A stretch of 64,000 bases of DNA from Cytobacillus oceanisediminis (GCF_003182355.1 NZ_QGTW01000003.1:186001-250000); one strand, 5' to 3'; positions 45,306 through 54,744 are shown, counted from the stretch's first letter. Program-made: numbers and translations. Notes: generated by a model not told the origin, from the letters alone.

Positions 45306-45680
45306 TTATGATGTGCGGCTTGTTTTAAGATCAGGACGAAGCTGGACTGCGTCACGCAAATAAACATGGTGAATATTCTGCTGAGGAGAGTCCGAATTAA
45401 CATGCATCATAACTCGAATACATTTGAGCAGAGACCCTTCAACCGGTATTTCCCTCATGCACATCACAGGAACATAGGTCCAGCCTTCCAATGACCTCAT
45501 CGCCTTTGCCGGAAAGGCCGCAGTCAGTTCTTCCGTAACAGAAATAAATACAGACGCTACATCTTCTGCTTCAATATTATTTTTTTGTATCATTTCCCTT
45601 ATAAGCATCCCGGTTGCCTCAATAATCTCAGCTTCATTATTTTCTTCAACGGTGACGGCTCCCCTTACCCCTCGAATCAC
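45306..45680 (-). CDS. aroH: Chorismate mutase, AroH class
   Basis: A 124-residue monofunctional chorismate mutase of the trimeric AroH fold, converting chorismate to prephenate. Matches to the family are VIRGVRGAVTVEENN, FPAKAMRSLEGWTYVPVMCM and CIRVMMHVNSDSP with the active-site arginine, then HVYLRDAVQLRPDL. A GTG start at 45680 is used because GGAGGTG lies 6 bases upstream of it and inside the longer ATG frame from 45695. It follows aroB in the order aroC-aroB-aroH. Confidence 0.95.
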   Translation of the reverse strand: MIRGVRGAVTVEENNEAEIIEATGMLIREMIQKNNIEAEDVASVFISVTEELTAAFPAKAMRSLEGWTYVPVMCMREIPVEGSLLKCIRVMMHVNSDSPQQNIHHVYLRDAVQLRPDLKTSRTS

Positions 45681-45762
45681 TTGCAACACCTCCATTAAAA
45701 AACGGTATAGAGCCTTTCTTTCCTATCTGCTCAAGCCTCTTATTCTTAGCCCAAGGCTCAAG

Positions 45763-46848
45763 TCAACTTTGCTTTTTAGAAAAACTTTCAAGTTCCTTTA
45801 GCAGCAGTTCATCAGAAACTTCGTATAATGCCGGCTTGCCTATTTCCTGTAATAAAACAAACCTGACTTTTTGGCCTTCTGATTTTTTATCCTGCTTCAT
45901 GCGTTCCAGCAGGCTTTGGTGTGATAGATCCTGGGGAAGGGTAACCTGATATCCAAGGGAAGTAAGCCAGTTTTTAAATTCGCCAATTTCGAATGTTAAG
46001 CCAAATACCTTCCTGCTTAATTCCAGAGCGAATATAATCCCAACAGCAACAGATTCTCCATGTGTCCATTCCCCATAGCCCTTTTCAGCTTCAATTGCAT
46101 GGCCAAGTGTATGTCCAAAGTTTAGAAAAGCTCGTACTCCTGACTCCTTTTCATCCTCACCAACTATGGCGCCCTTTATTTCTATTCCCTTTGTAAGGAT
46201 CGTGCTCAATTCCGCACTCGGTATGTTTTCAAGAGAATGAATCTGCTCCTTCAGACTCAAGTAGAAGTGAATATCATGGATCAAGCTATGCTTGATCACC
46301 TCCGCAAAGCCGGAACGTCTCTCTTTCAGTGGCAAGGATCCAAGAAAATCCAAATCATAAAACACTGCAGACGGTTGATAAAAGGCCCCAACCATGTTTT
46401 TGCCTAACGGATGATTAATTGCAACTTTCCCTCCGACTGCACTATCATGGGCCAGTATAGTAGTAGGAATTTGAATAAAAGGAATCCCTCTCATATATGT
46501 GGCTGCGACAAAACCACCCAAATCGCCGACAGCTCCGCCGCCAAATGCCAAAATGAGTGATTTCCTGTCAAGCTTGTGTTCTAAAGCAAAAGTTAAGCAT
46601 TGATAATACACATCAAATGTTTTTGCCTTTTCCCCGCTTGGAACCGTGCAAATTTTTGCATCAATGCTTTCAAGCTCAGATTCTAATGCAGGAAGGTGGA
46701 AATTCCGAACGGTTTCATCTGTAATAACCATTAAATTTGTCATGGACGGAAAAGCCTCTTTAATAAATGTGCTTAATCCGTCAATTGCCCCAGATCCTAT
46801 AAAAACAGGATACGTTCTGGTATCTGTCTGGATAGAAACACTTTTCAT
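45763..46848 (-). CDS. aroB: 3-dehydroquinate synthase
   Basis: A 361-residue NAD- and metal-dependent enzyme making 3-dehydroquinate from DAHP. Signatures are FGGGAVGDLGGFVAATYMRG, PTTILAHDSAVGGKVAINHP and the zinc-binding FGHTLGHAIE with EWTHGE. The start overlaps the aroC stop by one base (TAATG), so translation is coupled. Normal length. Confidence 0.96.
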   Translation of the reverse strand: MKSVSIQTDTRTYPVFIGSGAIDGLSTFIKEAFPSMTNLMVITDETVRNFHLPALESELESIDAKICTVPSGEKAKTFDVYYQCLTFALEHKLDRKSLILAFGGGAVGDLGGFVAATYMRGIPFIQIPTTILAHDSAVGGKVAINHPLGKNMVGAFYQPSAVFYDLDFLGSLPLKERRSGFAEVIKHSLIHDIHFYLSLKEQIHSLENIPSAELSTILTKGIEIKGAIVGEDEKESGVRAFLNFGHTLGHAIEAEKGYGEWTHGESVAVGIIFALELSRKVFGLTFEIGEFKNWLTSLGYQVTLPQDLSHQSLLERMKQDKKSEGQKVRFVLLQEIGKPALYEVSDELLLKELESFSKKQS

Positions 46849-48020
46849 TAAAACTCCCTCGCAAATTTTCTTTGCTCTTCAACCGTTGCTTTTAATGTCT
46901 CAAACCTGTCTGAGTAAAACTGATCTACAAGTGCCGCAGCAAGTTCCCATGCGATAACATTTTCTGCAACAACCGCCGCTGCCGGAACAGCACAGCTGTC
47001 TGAACGCTCAATGCTTGCGGAAAACGGCTCTTTCGTTTCAATGTCTACGCTTTGAAGAGGTTTATATAAAGTAGGGATCGGCTTCATCACACCTCTGACA
47101 ACTATTGGCATTCCGGTTGACATGCCGCCTTCAAAGCCGCCAAGGCGATTTGATTTGCGGTAATAGCCTCTTTCAGGATCCCATGCAATCTCATCATGAA
47201 CCTCACTGCCCGGCTTTCTGGCTGCTTCAAATCCGATGCCGAATTCAACGCCTTTAAAAGCATTAATGCTAACCATTGCACCTGCAAGCTTGGAATCAAG
47301 TTTGCGGTCATAGTGTACATAGCTTCCAACTCCAGGCGGCATTCCTTCAACAATCACTTCCACAACTCCGCCAATGGAGTCACCATTTTCTTTCGCAGTG
47401 TCAATCGCTTCCATCATCTTTTGCCCGGCAACCGGGTCAAGACAGCGAACCGGCGATTCTTCCGTAATTTCTTTTAATTCTTCTAATGATGAATATTCTT
47501 TTACTGAGGAAGCAACTCCGCCTATTTCAATTACATGTGCTGCAACCTGAATCCCAAGCTCAGATAACAGTTTTTTGGCTACTGCTCCGGCTGCAACTCT
47601 TACTGTAGTTTCCCTTGCAGAAGATCGCTCAAGTACATTTCTCATATCCCTGTGCCCATATTTAAGGGCTCCGTTTAAATCTGCATGCCCTGGGCGAGGA
47701 CGGGAGATCTTCCTTTTTACCTCTGCCTCATCTTCCGGATTTAGAGGTTCCTGGCCCATAATCTTCGTCCAGTGCTTCCAGTCATTATTCTCTACCACTA
47801 GGGCGACTGGCGACCCCAATGTATAGCCATGCCTGATGCCGCCATTTATTTGGACGGTATCCTTTTCAATTTGCATCCTTCTGCCTCTGCCATAGCCTTT
47901 CTGGCGTCGGGCCAATTCTTCATTTATATCGGAATCAAGCAGCGGCATTCCGGCAGGCAACCCCTCAATTATAGTGGTCAGCTGCGGTCCGTGTGATTCA
48001 CCAGATGTAAGATATCTCAA
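46848..48020 (-). CDS. aroC: Chorismate synthase
   Basis: A 390-residue enzyme (aroF in B. subtilis) making chorismate from EPSP with reduced FMN. Family signatures are [54 protein letters not shown] and [22 protein letters not shown] start at 48020 gives the family N-terminus and the expected length, with AAGGGGG 8 bases upstream; the earlier TTG 48038 overlaps that site. First gene of aroC-aroB-aroH. Confidence 0.95.
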   Translation of the reverse strand: MRYLTSGESHGPQLTTIIEGLPAGMPLLDSDINEELARRQKGYGRGRRMQIEKDTVQINGGIRHGYTLGSPVALVVENNDWKHWTKIMGQEPLNPEDEAEVKRKISRPRPGHADLNGALKYGHRDMRNVLERSSARETTVRVAAGAVAKKLLSELGIQVAAHVIEIGGVASSVKEYSSLEELKEITEESPVRCLDPVAGQKMMEAIDTAKENGDSIGGVVEVIVEGMPPGVGSYVHYDRKLDSKLAGAMVSINAFKGVEFGIGFEAARKPGSEVHDEIAWDPERGYYRKSNRLGGFEGGMSTGMPIVVRGVMKPIPTLYKPLQSVDIETKEPFSASIERSDSCAVPAAAVVAENVIAWELAAALVDQFYSDRFETLKATVEEQRKFAREF

Positions 48021-48140
48021 AACTCTTTCCCCCTTCAACTCATTAAAGGATTATGTACCAATATAACATAATGATAAATATAAGAATAGATAAAATTTGA
48101 AAATTTCTATAATATTTTATTTCTTCTTATGAATGGAGCC

Positions 48141-48169
48141 ATTTTAACACGTAAAGAAACATACTACAA
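48141..48169 (-). promoter_or_regulatory. Candidate sigma-A promoter of aroC-aroB-aroH
   Basis: Minus strand: TTGTAG (48169-48164), 17-bp spacer and TAAAAT (48146-48141), giving an AT-rich leader of about 110 nt. The rest of the 330-bp gap to cheR holds the cheR hairpin and no gene. Confidence 0.5.
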
Positions 48170-48353
48170 AAAATAGTCGGGCTGTGACCCTCTCTGGATG
48201 ATTGAAACGTCCTTGGCTGTTTTTCGGAACGCATGCCGGAGTCCAAAAAGAGTTAATCAAAAAATTATTTCATAAATGAACTAAAACTCCTATTATTTCA
48301 ACAAAATCAAATAAGAGGATGACAGCAAATCATCCTCATACCCGGCTTTTCTA

Positions 48354-49127
48354 TTAAAACTTTCTGTAAAAGAAGGTTTCAGCAGATTCCAAATGATAGC
48401 GCCCGGGATTAAAGATTTGTTCAGTGCTGCCTACAAAGAATATTCCATCCTTTTTTAATGCACTGCTGAATTTATGATAGATACTACCCTTTGCCTCTTC
48501 CGTAAAATAAATTAAGACATTCCTGCACACAATTAAATCATAGGGCCCGCCAAATTCATCAGCAAGCAGATTTTGTTTTTTAAACAACACTGCCTTCTTT
48601 ATGTCTTCAGATATTTTATAAAAACTGCCTTCACGGCTAAAGAACTTTTGTTTCATAGGTTCAGGGACTTCATTCAAAGATCTTTCAGGATAAACGCCTA
48701 TCCGGGCCCGCGCAAGTGCGTTTTCGTCTATATCCGTCGCGGACACCTTTATCTGTGATAATGGCATAAACCTAGATAAAATCATAGCTATCGTATAAGG
48801 CTCTTCACCCGTCGAGCAGGCTGCACTCCAAATCTTAAGATTCCTGTTTTGTTTAAGCAACCCAGGGAGAATCTGGTTTTCCAGCACCTCCCAGCGTTTC
48901 GCATTTCGGAAAAATTCGGAAACATTAATGGTCATCCGATCTAAAAATTCGTTCATCAATTCCCGATCCCTGATTATGCCACTATAAAAATCTCCAAATG
49001 ATCTATAGCCCTTTTTCTCATAAAGAGAGATAAGCCTTCTTTTCATTTGTGTTTCTTTATATAGTGAAAGATCAATCCCCGTTTTTCGTTTAATATTTAT
49101 GATAAATTCCTGATAATCCTGATCCAT
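48354..49127 (-). CDS. cheR: Chemotaxis protein methyltransferase CheR
   Basis: A 257-residue S-adenosylmethionine-dependent methyltransferase that methylates glutamates on chemoreceptors. An N-terminal helical domain (about 1-75) with YKETQMKRRL precedes the catalytic domain carrying WSAACSTGEEPYTIAM and the FDLIVCRN-type motif in YDLIVCRNVLIYFTEEAK. The ATG has GGGGAAAAAG upstream. It lies between ndk and aroC as in B. subtilis. Confidence 0.94.
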   Translation of the reverse strand: MDQDYQEFIINIKRKTGIDLSLYKETQMKRRLISLYEKKGYRSFGDFYSGIIRDRELMNEFLDRMTINVSEFFRNAKRWEVLENQILPGLLKQNRNLKIWSAACSTGEEPYTIAMILSRFMPLSQIKVSATDIDENALARARIGVYPERSLNEVPEPMKQKFFSREGSFYKISEDIKKAVLFKKQNLLADEFGGPYDLIVCRNVLIYFTEEAKGSIYHKFSSALKKDGIFFVGSTEQIFNPGRYHLESAETFFYRKF

Positions 49128-49217
49128 CTTTTTCCCCTTAATTTACAGCGGTGATCACCGTATTTTACCCTTGCAGTTTCCCGGCCTCTTTTATCCGGGC
49201 TTGTTGTATTCGGTTAC

Positions 49218-49251
49218 AAAAAAAGCACTTGTCAGGGACAAGTGCTTTTTT
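49218..49251 (-). terminator. Terminator of ndk
   Basis: AAAGCACTTGTC-CCT-GACAAGTGCTTT stem with A and T runs on both sides. Confidence 0.88.
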
Positions 49252-49255
49252 CGCA

Positions 49256-49702
49256 TTAGTTAATCCATTCATTCATTAATTTAGTGTATTCTACTTTTTC
49301 CTCTTCTTTGAAGAAAAGTCCAATTTCACGTTCTGCACTTGCAGGTGAATCTGAACCATGGATTACATTCTTCCCTACAGTGATGCCGAAGTCTCCGCGG
49401 ATCGTCCCTGGAGCGGCATCTTTAGGATTCGTTGAACCCATCATTTGGCGAGCTGTCGCAATAACATTTTCGCCTTCCCAAACCATAGCAAAAACAGGGC
49501 CGGAAGTGATAAAGTCTACCAGTTCGCCGAAGAATGGGCGCTCTTTGTGCTCACCATAATGCTCTTCTGCAAGCTCTTTGCTAATGCTCATAAGCTTACC
49601 GCCAACAAGCTGGAAGCCTTTCTTTTCAAAACGGGAAACGATTTCACCGATTAAATTGCGCTGTACCCCGTCAGGTTTAACCATTAAAAATGTTCTTTCC
49701 AT
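49256..49702 (-). CDS. ndk: Nucleoside diphosphate kinase
   Basis: A 148-residue kinase balancing NTP pools through a phospho-histidine. The catalytic histidine is in [20 protein letters not shown] and the N-terminus is [20 protein letters not shown]. Length is normal. Its promoter seems to lie about 270 bp upstream, with a repeat-like structured block in the leader between them. Confidence 0.97.
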   Translation of the reverse strand: MERTFLMVKPDGVQRNLIGEIVSRFEKKGFQLVGGKLMSISKELAEEHYGEHKERPFFGELVDFITSGPVFAMVWEGENVIATARQMMGSTNPKDAAPGTIRGDFGITVGKNVIHGSDSPASAEREIGLFFKEEEKVEYTKLMNEWIN

Positions 49703-49734
49703 TTAGTTCCACTCCTAAAACGTATGTATAGTGA

Positions 49735-49950
49735 TTTATCCCGCATTAACGGGCAGTAAGACCCCACTATCAGAGGGCAGAAGAATCAGAGAGGCAGAGG
49801 GTGGCGGTCAACTGTCCGTAAAAACCCTAATTAAAGAACTCAGACTACAACCGCCACATTCAGTGGCAATGTCTGAGTGACCCGTACCCCGCAGGCCTCA
49901 ACTTACCATCAGTGGGATAAACATCTCCACTAATGGAAGTTTCACTTTAT
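49735..49950. repeat. Structured, GC-rich repeat-like block in the ndk leader
   Basis: About 215 bp between the ndk start and its promoter. It has a strong nested hairpin CAGAC-GCCAC / GTGGC-GTCTG (49837-49871). TTTATCCC occurs near both ends in opposite orientation, on the minus strand in TTTATCCCACTGATGG and on the plus strand in TTTATCCCGCATTAACGG. Its composition differs from the AT-rich flanks. I recall similar sequence between genes of other Bacillaceae, but cannot confirm it here. No reading frame is credible. Confidence 0.55.
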
Positions 49951-49972
49951 CATTCTCTGACAATCCACGAAA

Positions 49973-50023
49973 ATATTAACATTGTTTTGACAATTTAGCA
50001 ACAGAAATTTGAAAGCGCTTATA
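49973..50023 (-). promoter_or_regulatory. ndk promoter with an upstream cre-like (CcpA) site
   Basis: Minus strand: TTGCTA (50001-49996), 17-bp spacer and TAATAT (49978-49973). Just upstream, TGAAAGCGCTTATA at 50010-50023 matches the cre consensus TGWAANCGNTNWCA in 13 of 14 positions. Centred near -50, it is placed like activating cre sites such as that of ackA. Control by CcpA is inference. Confidence 0.4.
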
Positions 50024-50120
50024 AAATAGGGTATGAAAAATGCATGTTCCCCGACTACCCTGCCAAATTTTAAGATGCAGTGTAAGGAAACGGGCCAAAG
50101 AAAAGCTAGCATGCACTGCT

Positions 50121-50147
50121 GGGCACCTTCGCAGGAATTAGGTGCCC
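50121..50147 (-). other. Hairpin downstream of hepT without a T run
   Basis: GGGCACC and GGTGCCC form a perfect 7-bp GC stem 12 bases after the hepT stop. No T tract follows, so it may protect the 3' end or be a Rho-independent terminator of low efficiency. Confidence 0.45.
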
Positions 50148-50158
50148 CGGCCTGCTTC

Positions 50159-51121
50159 TTAAAACTTTCTTTTTCCAATAAACTTGGCAATATCCCGTAA
50201 AGCCTTCTTAGATTTTGATGGCGGAAGCTCCTCTAAAACCTCCAAAGCCTTTTGCAGATACTTGTCGCTTATATGAAGAGATTTTTCGATTGCACCAGAA
50301 TTCTTGACTAGTTTTATGATTTCCTCAATATCCGAACGCTTAGTTCCTTCGTGGACTTTGATGATTTCCTCGCGGATGGCCCTATCCTCCATAGCAAAAA
50401 GGACAGGAAGTGTTATATTGCCCTGGTGAAGGTCCCCTCCGGCAGGTTTGCCGAGTTCCTTTTCCGTTCCGACAAAGTCCAGGACATCATCAATAATTTG
50501 ATATGACATCCCGACAAAATAACCAAATTTGAAAAGCTTCTTATGTATTTCGTCTTCTACATTGGCTGCAATGGCACCCAATTGGCAGCTGACAGCTATC
50601 AGCATCGCAGTTTTTCTTTTGATTCTGCGGAAATAAGTCCTTACATTTTGGTCGTAATTATACTTATCTTTGATTTGCTCGATTTCGCCTATACATAGCT
50701 CAACCAGTGTATGGGATAGGATTTTATGCGCATGCGGATTTTCAACATTTGTTATTAATTCAAGAGCACGCGCGAAAATGTAATCGCCTGTATACATGGC
50801 AATCTTGTTGTCCCACTTCGCTTTGATTGTCGGCTTGCCGCGGCGTAATTCGGCATCATCAATGACATCATCATGTACAAGAGATGCCATATGGATAAGC
50901 TCCAGCGATACGGCCACATTTTTAATATTATTTATATCGTAATTTCCGAACTTTGCTGCAAGCAAAACAAAAACTGGGCGAATTCTTTTTCCCCCGGCCT
51001 GCAGTAAATGCAGTGATGCCTGATGCAATAGAGGAGACTCTGCTTTAATCGTCTCCTCCAGCTCGTCCTCTATCACATTTAAATCTGAATTCAAAAATGA
51101 ATACATCATTTTTAATTTCAT
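50159..51121 (-). CDS. hepT: Heptaprenyl diphosphate synthase component II
   Basis: A 320-residue trans-prenyltransferase, the catalytic subunit that makes the C35 side chain of menaquinone-7. The aspartate-rich motifs are LVHDDVIDDAELRRG (first) and QIIDDVLDFVG (second), with GGKRIRPVFVLLAAK at the start. It needs HepS (component I) for activity, encoded two genes upstream. hepS, menG and hepT form one operon. Confidence 0.95.
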   Translation of the reverse strand: MKLKMMYSFLNSDLNVIEDELEETIKAESPLLHQASLHLLQAGGKRIRPVFVLLAAKFGNYDINNIKNVAVSLELIHMASLVHDDVIDDAELRRGKPTIKAKWDNKIAMYTGDYIFARALELITNVENPHAHKILSHTLVELCIGEIEQIKDKYNYDQNVRTYFRRIKRKTAMLIAVSCQLGAIAANVEDEIHKKLFKFGYFVGMSYQIIDDVLDFVGTEKELGKPAGGDLHQGNITLPVLFAMEDRAIREEIIKVHEGTKRSDIEEIIKLVKNSGAIEKSLHISDKYLQKALEVLEELPPSKSKKALRDIAKFIGKRKF

Positions 51122-51197
51122 TTTCTAACTCACCCGGCTTATCAATCCCGTCTGCTGTTTTCTGCATTGTGCAATGAGAAACATTCAGAACAAGTTA

Positions 51198-51905
51198 TTA
51201 TTTTTGTTTCGTTCCAATGTGTACAGCTGCCACTCCGCCGCTATATGGCTTATAAGTGACACTCTTAAAGCCAGCCTTCTCGAACATTTCTGCCAGTTCT
51301 TTCATTCCCGGAAAGTCTCTTGCAGATTCCTGCAGCCAGGAATACTCATTAAAGCTTTTGGCAAATAGTTTGCCGAACATAGGCATAATAAAACGGAAGT
51401 AGAGATAATAGGCTTGTTTATAGCCGAACATAGTCGGCTGTGACGTCTCCAGACACACTGCTATTCCGCCAGGCTTTACAACACGGTGCATTTCTTTTAA
51501 TACCTGCATGTAATCAGGTACATTCCTTAACCCAAATCCGATGGTTACATAATCAAAGAAATTATCTGGAAAAGGCAGGTCCATGGCATTTCCGTGAACA
51601 AGTTCAACTTGATCAAGTTTCCGTTCTTTAATTTTTTCCTCACCGATTTTCAGCATATTTTTGCTGAAATCAAGTCCGACTACTTGTCCATTCTCACCAA
51701 CAGCTTCAGCAAGTGCAATTGACCAATCGGCCGTGCCGCAGCATACATCAAGAGCCTTCGCGCCTTTTTGGACATTCATTTTTTTCATTGTATCCTTGCG
51801 CCATCTGAGATGCTGCTGAAAACTAATAACTGAATTCATTTTATCGTAGTTGCCATAAATCTTTTCAAATACACTATGAACTCGCTCTTCTTTTGATTGC
51901 TGCAT
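51198..51905 (-). CDS. menG: Demethylmenaquinone methyltransferase
   Basis: A 235-residue SAM-dependent methyltransferase (UbiE/MenG; menH or gerCB in older B. subtilis naming), the last step of menaquinone synthesis. SAM-binding motif I is [15 protein letters not shown]; the signatures [17 protein letters not shown] and [16 protein letters not shown] are typical. It starts 3 bp after hepS ends. Confidence 0.95.
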   Translation of the reverse strand: MQQSKEERVHSVFEKIYGNYDKMNSVISFQQHLRWRKDTMKKMNVQKGAKALDVCCGTADWSIALAEAVGENGQVVGLDFSKNMLKIGEEKIKERKLDQVELVHGNAMDLPFPDNFFDYVTIGFGLRNVPDYMQVLKEMHRVVKPGGIAVCLETSQPTMFGYKQAYYLYFRFIMPMFGKLFAKSFNEYSWLQESARDFPGMKELAEMFEKAGFKSVTYKPYSGGVAAVHIGTKQK

Positions 51906-51908
51906 ACA

Positions 51909-52718
51909 TTACCCTTCTTCCACAAAAGTTTTAGCTACAGACTGACTATGATTAAAGATGAAATGAATACGCTGCTCTAACAATTCGTTTACAAAAGGGA
52001 TTTTCATCAGATATTGATCAACCAGATTTCTGGAAAAGTCAATATATCTGTCACAAATCAGAAGCAGATAGTTTTGCTGTTCAGCAGACATCTCTTTCAC
52101 TTTTGGGAATGTCAGCTTTTTCAGCGCTTCAAAGACAATTGAAGTGCCATTCTTAATAAATTGCTCTTTCTCGGCAATTAGCCGCTTAATAAATAGCAGA
52201 TTGGATGCAACCTCTTTCCAATCAGTCTTGGAATAAGCATCCGTCAACTTTTCAAAGAGAGCCGCCTCAATCTTCTTGACGGTATTCATTAAGTGGTCAA
52301 CAGCCTCAGGGGCTTTCTGGTAGAGGGATATCTTATGCTCATTCACATCTTTAATCCCGTCAGCCAGTGCACGAATCATGTTAATATCATCGAATGCGGC
52401 AAGAATTTTATAATATAAGCCGCTGTAATACACGCCTGCAAGGACGGTAAGCTGTCTATGTTTAAGGTCTTCGCCTTCAGACTCATCGTTCATTACAAGT
52501 TCATGGGTATCAAGGGCGATTTGGATAAGCATAGCCGTTATGGCATATTTTTCTGCCCTAGTTTCTGAAAGTTTTAATTCATCCAGGATAGAAATTAAGA
52601 GCAGAAGCTTATCTTCGTCTATTACGGGAGAATCGATATACCTGAGCAGATAAGGGTGGTGTACCTTTTTCTCAATCTGTTCTTTAATATCTGCCAATTT
52701 AATCTTCACGTCATGCAT
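51909..52718 (-). CDS. hepS: Heptaprenyl diphosphate synthase component I
   Basis: A 269-residue non-catalytic partner of HepT. It lacks aspartate-rich prenyltransferase motifs; visible family patterns are YAITAMLIQIALDTHELV and VLAGVYYSGLYYKILAAF. Such subunits set product length. It is first in hepS-menG-hepT. RBS AAGGGTG precedes ATG 52718. The N-terminus begins MHDVKIKLADIKEQIEKKVH. Confidence 0.9.
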   Translation of the reverse strand: MHDVKIKLADIKEQIEKKVHHPYLLRYIDSPVIDEDKLLLLISILDELKLSETRAEKYAITAMLIQIALDTHELVMNDESEGEDLKHRQLTVLAGVYYSGLYYKILAAFDDINMIRALADGIKDVNEHKISLYQKAPEAVDHLMNTVKKIEAALFEKLTDAYSKTDWKEVASNLLFIKRLIAEKEQFIKNGTSIVFEALKKLTFPKVKEMSAEQQNYLLLICDRYIDFSRNLVDQYLMKIPFVNELLEQRIHFIFNHSQSVAKTFVEEG

Positions 52719-53034
52719 GCAATCACCCTTGTTTCCCCTAAGTTTTCTATTTCCCGCAGCAGCCTCCTTGCTCCCTGAGCATGCAAGCTAAAGGGAAAAA
52801 GACAGGAGAAGCCTTATCAAAATTGTTAAAACATTTATCTTTAAAGATTATATAGTCTATTTTTGACCTATTAATCGTTTAGTATGAAATATATATAAAT
52901 CGGGCAAAAAAAAGCCCTTTTTACTGGTATCTTGTTTTCAAATGCATTATTAATTAAGCAGAGACAATTATATCATAAATTACAGAAACATGTCAGGACA
53001 TTATCTTGAAAAACAATTAGGTCCGTTTTTACTA
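52719..53034. other. Intergenic region between mtrB and hepS
   Basis: About 315 bp, AT-rich. It contains a small hairpin GGGC-A8-GCCC followed by T5 on the plus strand near 52898-52923, facing no plus-strand gene. No open frame with a ribosome binding site was found. Confidence 0.4.
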
Positions 53035-53271
53035 TTATTTTTTCGCTTCGCTTTCCAGTTCACCATAACAGGTCATAATCCTTGCATTTCCCCGCACCTT
53101 TATAGCAGATGTGTGCTCTGTGAATTGGGCAATCATAACTTCACCCTGATCCAGCTTTTCGGAATGATGAAATCTTGTATCAGAACCCCTCGTTAAACCA
53201 ATGACATTTACACCGTCTTCTTTTGCTTTAATAACTATATAATCATTTCCCGATGGACTTTTCTTTTCCAT
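53035..53271 (-). CDS. mtrB: Tryptophan RNA-binding attenuation protein TRAP (MtrB)
   Basis: A 78-residue subunit of the 11-mer ring that binds tryptophan and wraps GAG/UAG-repeat RNA. Strong family signatures are [38 protein letters not shown] and the Lys/Arg RNA-binding residues. ATG 53271 is 8 bases from AAAGGA; ATG 53280 touches it. Unlike B. subtilis, where mtrA-mtrB are adjacent and co-transcribed, here a 136-bp gap with a terminator separates it from folE. Its target trp genes are not in this window. Confidence 0.95.
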   Translation of the reverse strand: MEKKSPSGNDYIVIKAKEDGVNVIGLTRGSDTRFHHSEKLDQGEVMIAQFTEHTSAIKVRGNARIMTCYGELESEAKK

Positions 53272-53315
53272 TGAAAACATCCTTTACTATATATTTTGGC
53301 AAAAATAATTTCTTA

Positions 53316-53352
53316 CAAAAAAAGGCCAAAAGTAGTTATCTTTCAGCCTTTC
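53316..53352 (-). terminator. Terminator between folE and mtrB
   Basis: AAGGCTGAAAG and CTTTTGGCCTT form an 11-bp stem (two G-T pairs) followed by T7 on the minus strand. Confidence 0.75.
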
Positions 53353-53407
53353 CGAATTCTTATTCTTCTCTAAGAATGAAACGTATATTTTAGTCTAGCT
53401 TCCAAGC

Positions 53408-53974
53408 TTATTGTTTGATTAATGAAAGAACCTCTGCCCGTGCTCTTGCATCATTTGCAAACACACCTCTAACGGCGGAAGTAACGGTTTTAGAACCTGG
53501 CTTTTTAACTCCCCGCATTGTCATACACATATGTTCCGCTTCTACAACGACCATTACACCATGAGGCTCAAGCTTCTCGAGAATTGAGTTAGCAACTGTG
53601 GATGTAATGCGTTCTTGAAGCTGCGGCCTTTTTGCTACTGCCTCTACAGCCCTGGCAAGTTTACTTAATCCAGTTACCCTTCCGTTCCTTGGAATATAAG
53701 CGACATGGGCTACACCGAAAAATGGCACAAGGTGATGTTCGCACATAGAATAAAAAGGAATATCCTTCACCAGGACAAGTTCTTCATGATCTTCGCCAAA
53801 TACTGTCTCAAAATACTCTTTAGGATCCTGGTTTAATCCCATAAAAACTTCTTCATACATTTTTGCTACTCGTTTTGGTGTATCAAGGAGCCCTTCCCGG
53901 TTTGGATCTTCACCGATTGCTTCTAATATTAAACGTACCGCATCTTCTATCTGGGCACGATTTACGTCTGCCAT
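53408..53974 (-). CDS. folE: GTP cyclohydrolase I
   Basis: A 188-residue enzyme (mtrA in B. subtilis) making dihydroneopterin triphosphate, the first step to folate. Zinc ligands and active site are visible in [20 protein letters not shown] and [17 protein letters not shown]; the run [20 protein letters not shown] is typical. RBS GGAGGAAGC precedes ATG 53974. Confidence 0.96.
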   Translation of the reverse strand: MADVNRAQIEDAVRLILEAIGEDPNREGLLDTPKRVAKMYEEVFMGLNQDPKEYFETVFGEDHEELVLVKDIPFYSMCEHHLVPFFGVAHVAYIPRNGRVTGLSKLARAVEAVAKRPQLQERITSTVANSILEKLEPHGVMVVVEAEHMCMTMRGVKKPGSKTVTSAVRGVFANDARARAEVLSLIKQ

Positions 53975-54080
53975 AATTGCTTCCTCCTATGCTATAACAC
54001 TGTGTTTAATAATATGTTCATATTAGCATAACCCTTTGGGCTGCGCAAAGCAGAGACTGTATGGCATAGAGCATGAGCCG

Positions 54081-54156
54081 GGTCTGTTAAACTTGCCTGG
54101 TTATTTCCGCTCCAATCAACAGGGTCCTAAAATCAACATTGAGCTTTCACATAGCC
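54081..54156. repeat. Interspersed palindromic element, copy 3 (internal deletion)
   Basis: Left end TGTTAAA at 54085-54091 and inverted right end TGTGAAA-N7-GTTGAT. The whole GC-rich interior is missing: TTTCCGCTCCA passes straight into ATCAACAGGG, as if recombination between the two internal TTCCGCTCCA copies had removed what lay between. It lies between folE and the hbs terminator. Confidence 0.75.
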
Positions 54157-54170
54157 TAATTTTAAAATAG

Positions 54171-54198
54171 AAAAAACCGCGAAAGAATCGCGGTTTTT
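54171..54198 (-). terminator. Terminator of hbs
   Basis: AAAACCGCGA-TTCTT-TCGCGGTTTT stem with T6 on the minus strand, about 155 bp after the hbs stop. Confidence 0.85.
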
Positions 54199-54233
54199 AG
54201 CTCAAGCATAAGCTTCAAGCACTTTTATCGCTT

Positions 54234-54283
54234 GTTAACCGGCAGGTAATTCCTCCTATGAGAAGGAAAAACTGCCGGTTAAC
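54234..54283 (-). other. Long perfect hairpin in the hbs 3' region
   Basis: Perfect 12-bp arms GTTAACCGGCAG (54234-54245) and CTGCCGGTTAAC (54272-54283), with a second inner stem TTCCT/AGGAA. No T run follows, and a separate terminator lies 40 bp further on, so this is not the terminator itself. Confidence 0.7.
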
Positions 54284-54353
54284 GCCCGATTGGTTCAACT
54301 AACATTCAGTTCAGAATAATGCCTGCCCTGAATGATGTTTCACTCTATGTAGA

Positions 54354-54626
54354 TTACTTAACTGCATCTTTAAGCGCTTTGCCTGGTTTGAAAGCAGGAA
54401 CTTTGCTTGCAGCGATTTCGATTTCTTCACCAGTTTGCGGGTTACGTCCTTTACGGGCAGCACGTTCGCGAACCTCGAAGTTTCCGAAACCAATTAGTTG
54501 TACCTTATCACCATTTTTCAAAGCATCTAAGATTGTATCGAAAACAGCATCAACTGCTTTAGTTGCGTCTTTTTTAGAAAGTTCGCCAGCTTCAGCAACT
54601 GCGTTAATTAGTTCTGTCTTGTTCAT
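54354..54626 (-). CDS. hbs: HU-type DNA-binding protein (HBsu)
   Basis: A 90-residue histone-like protein that bends and compacts DNA. The beta-arm signature [21 protein letters not shown] and the start [20 protein letters not shown] are characteristic. ATG 54626 follows AGGAGGTG; the in-frame extension to 54686 is upstream leader. Two promoter-like sites lie upstream, as known for B. subtilis hbs. The long leader and the structured 3' region fit a highly expressed monocistronic mRNA. Confidence 0.97.
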   Translation of the reverse strand: MNKTELINAVAEAGELSKKDATKAVDAVFDTILDALKNGDKVQLIGFGNFEVRERAARKGRNPQTGEEIEIAASKVPAFKPGKALKDAVK

Positions 54627-54744
54627 GCCTTTCACCTCCTCCCAAATATCGATAAAACCCAGTAAAATAAGAATCCTTACATTCATTTGTAAACAAAATT
54701 ACTGAATTCTATACGTTATGGCGTGTTTTTATTTAACAAGCCTA

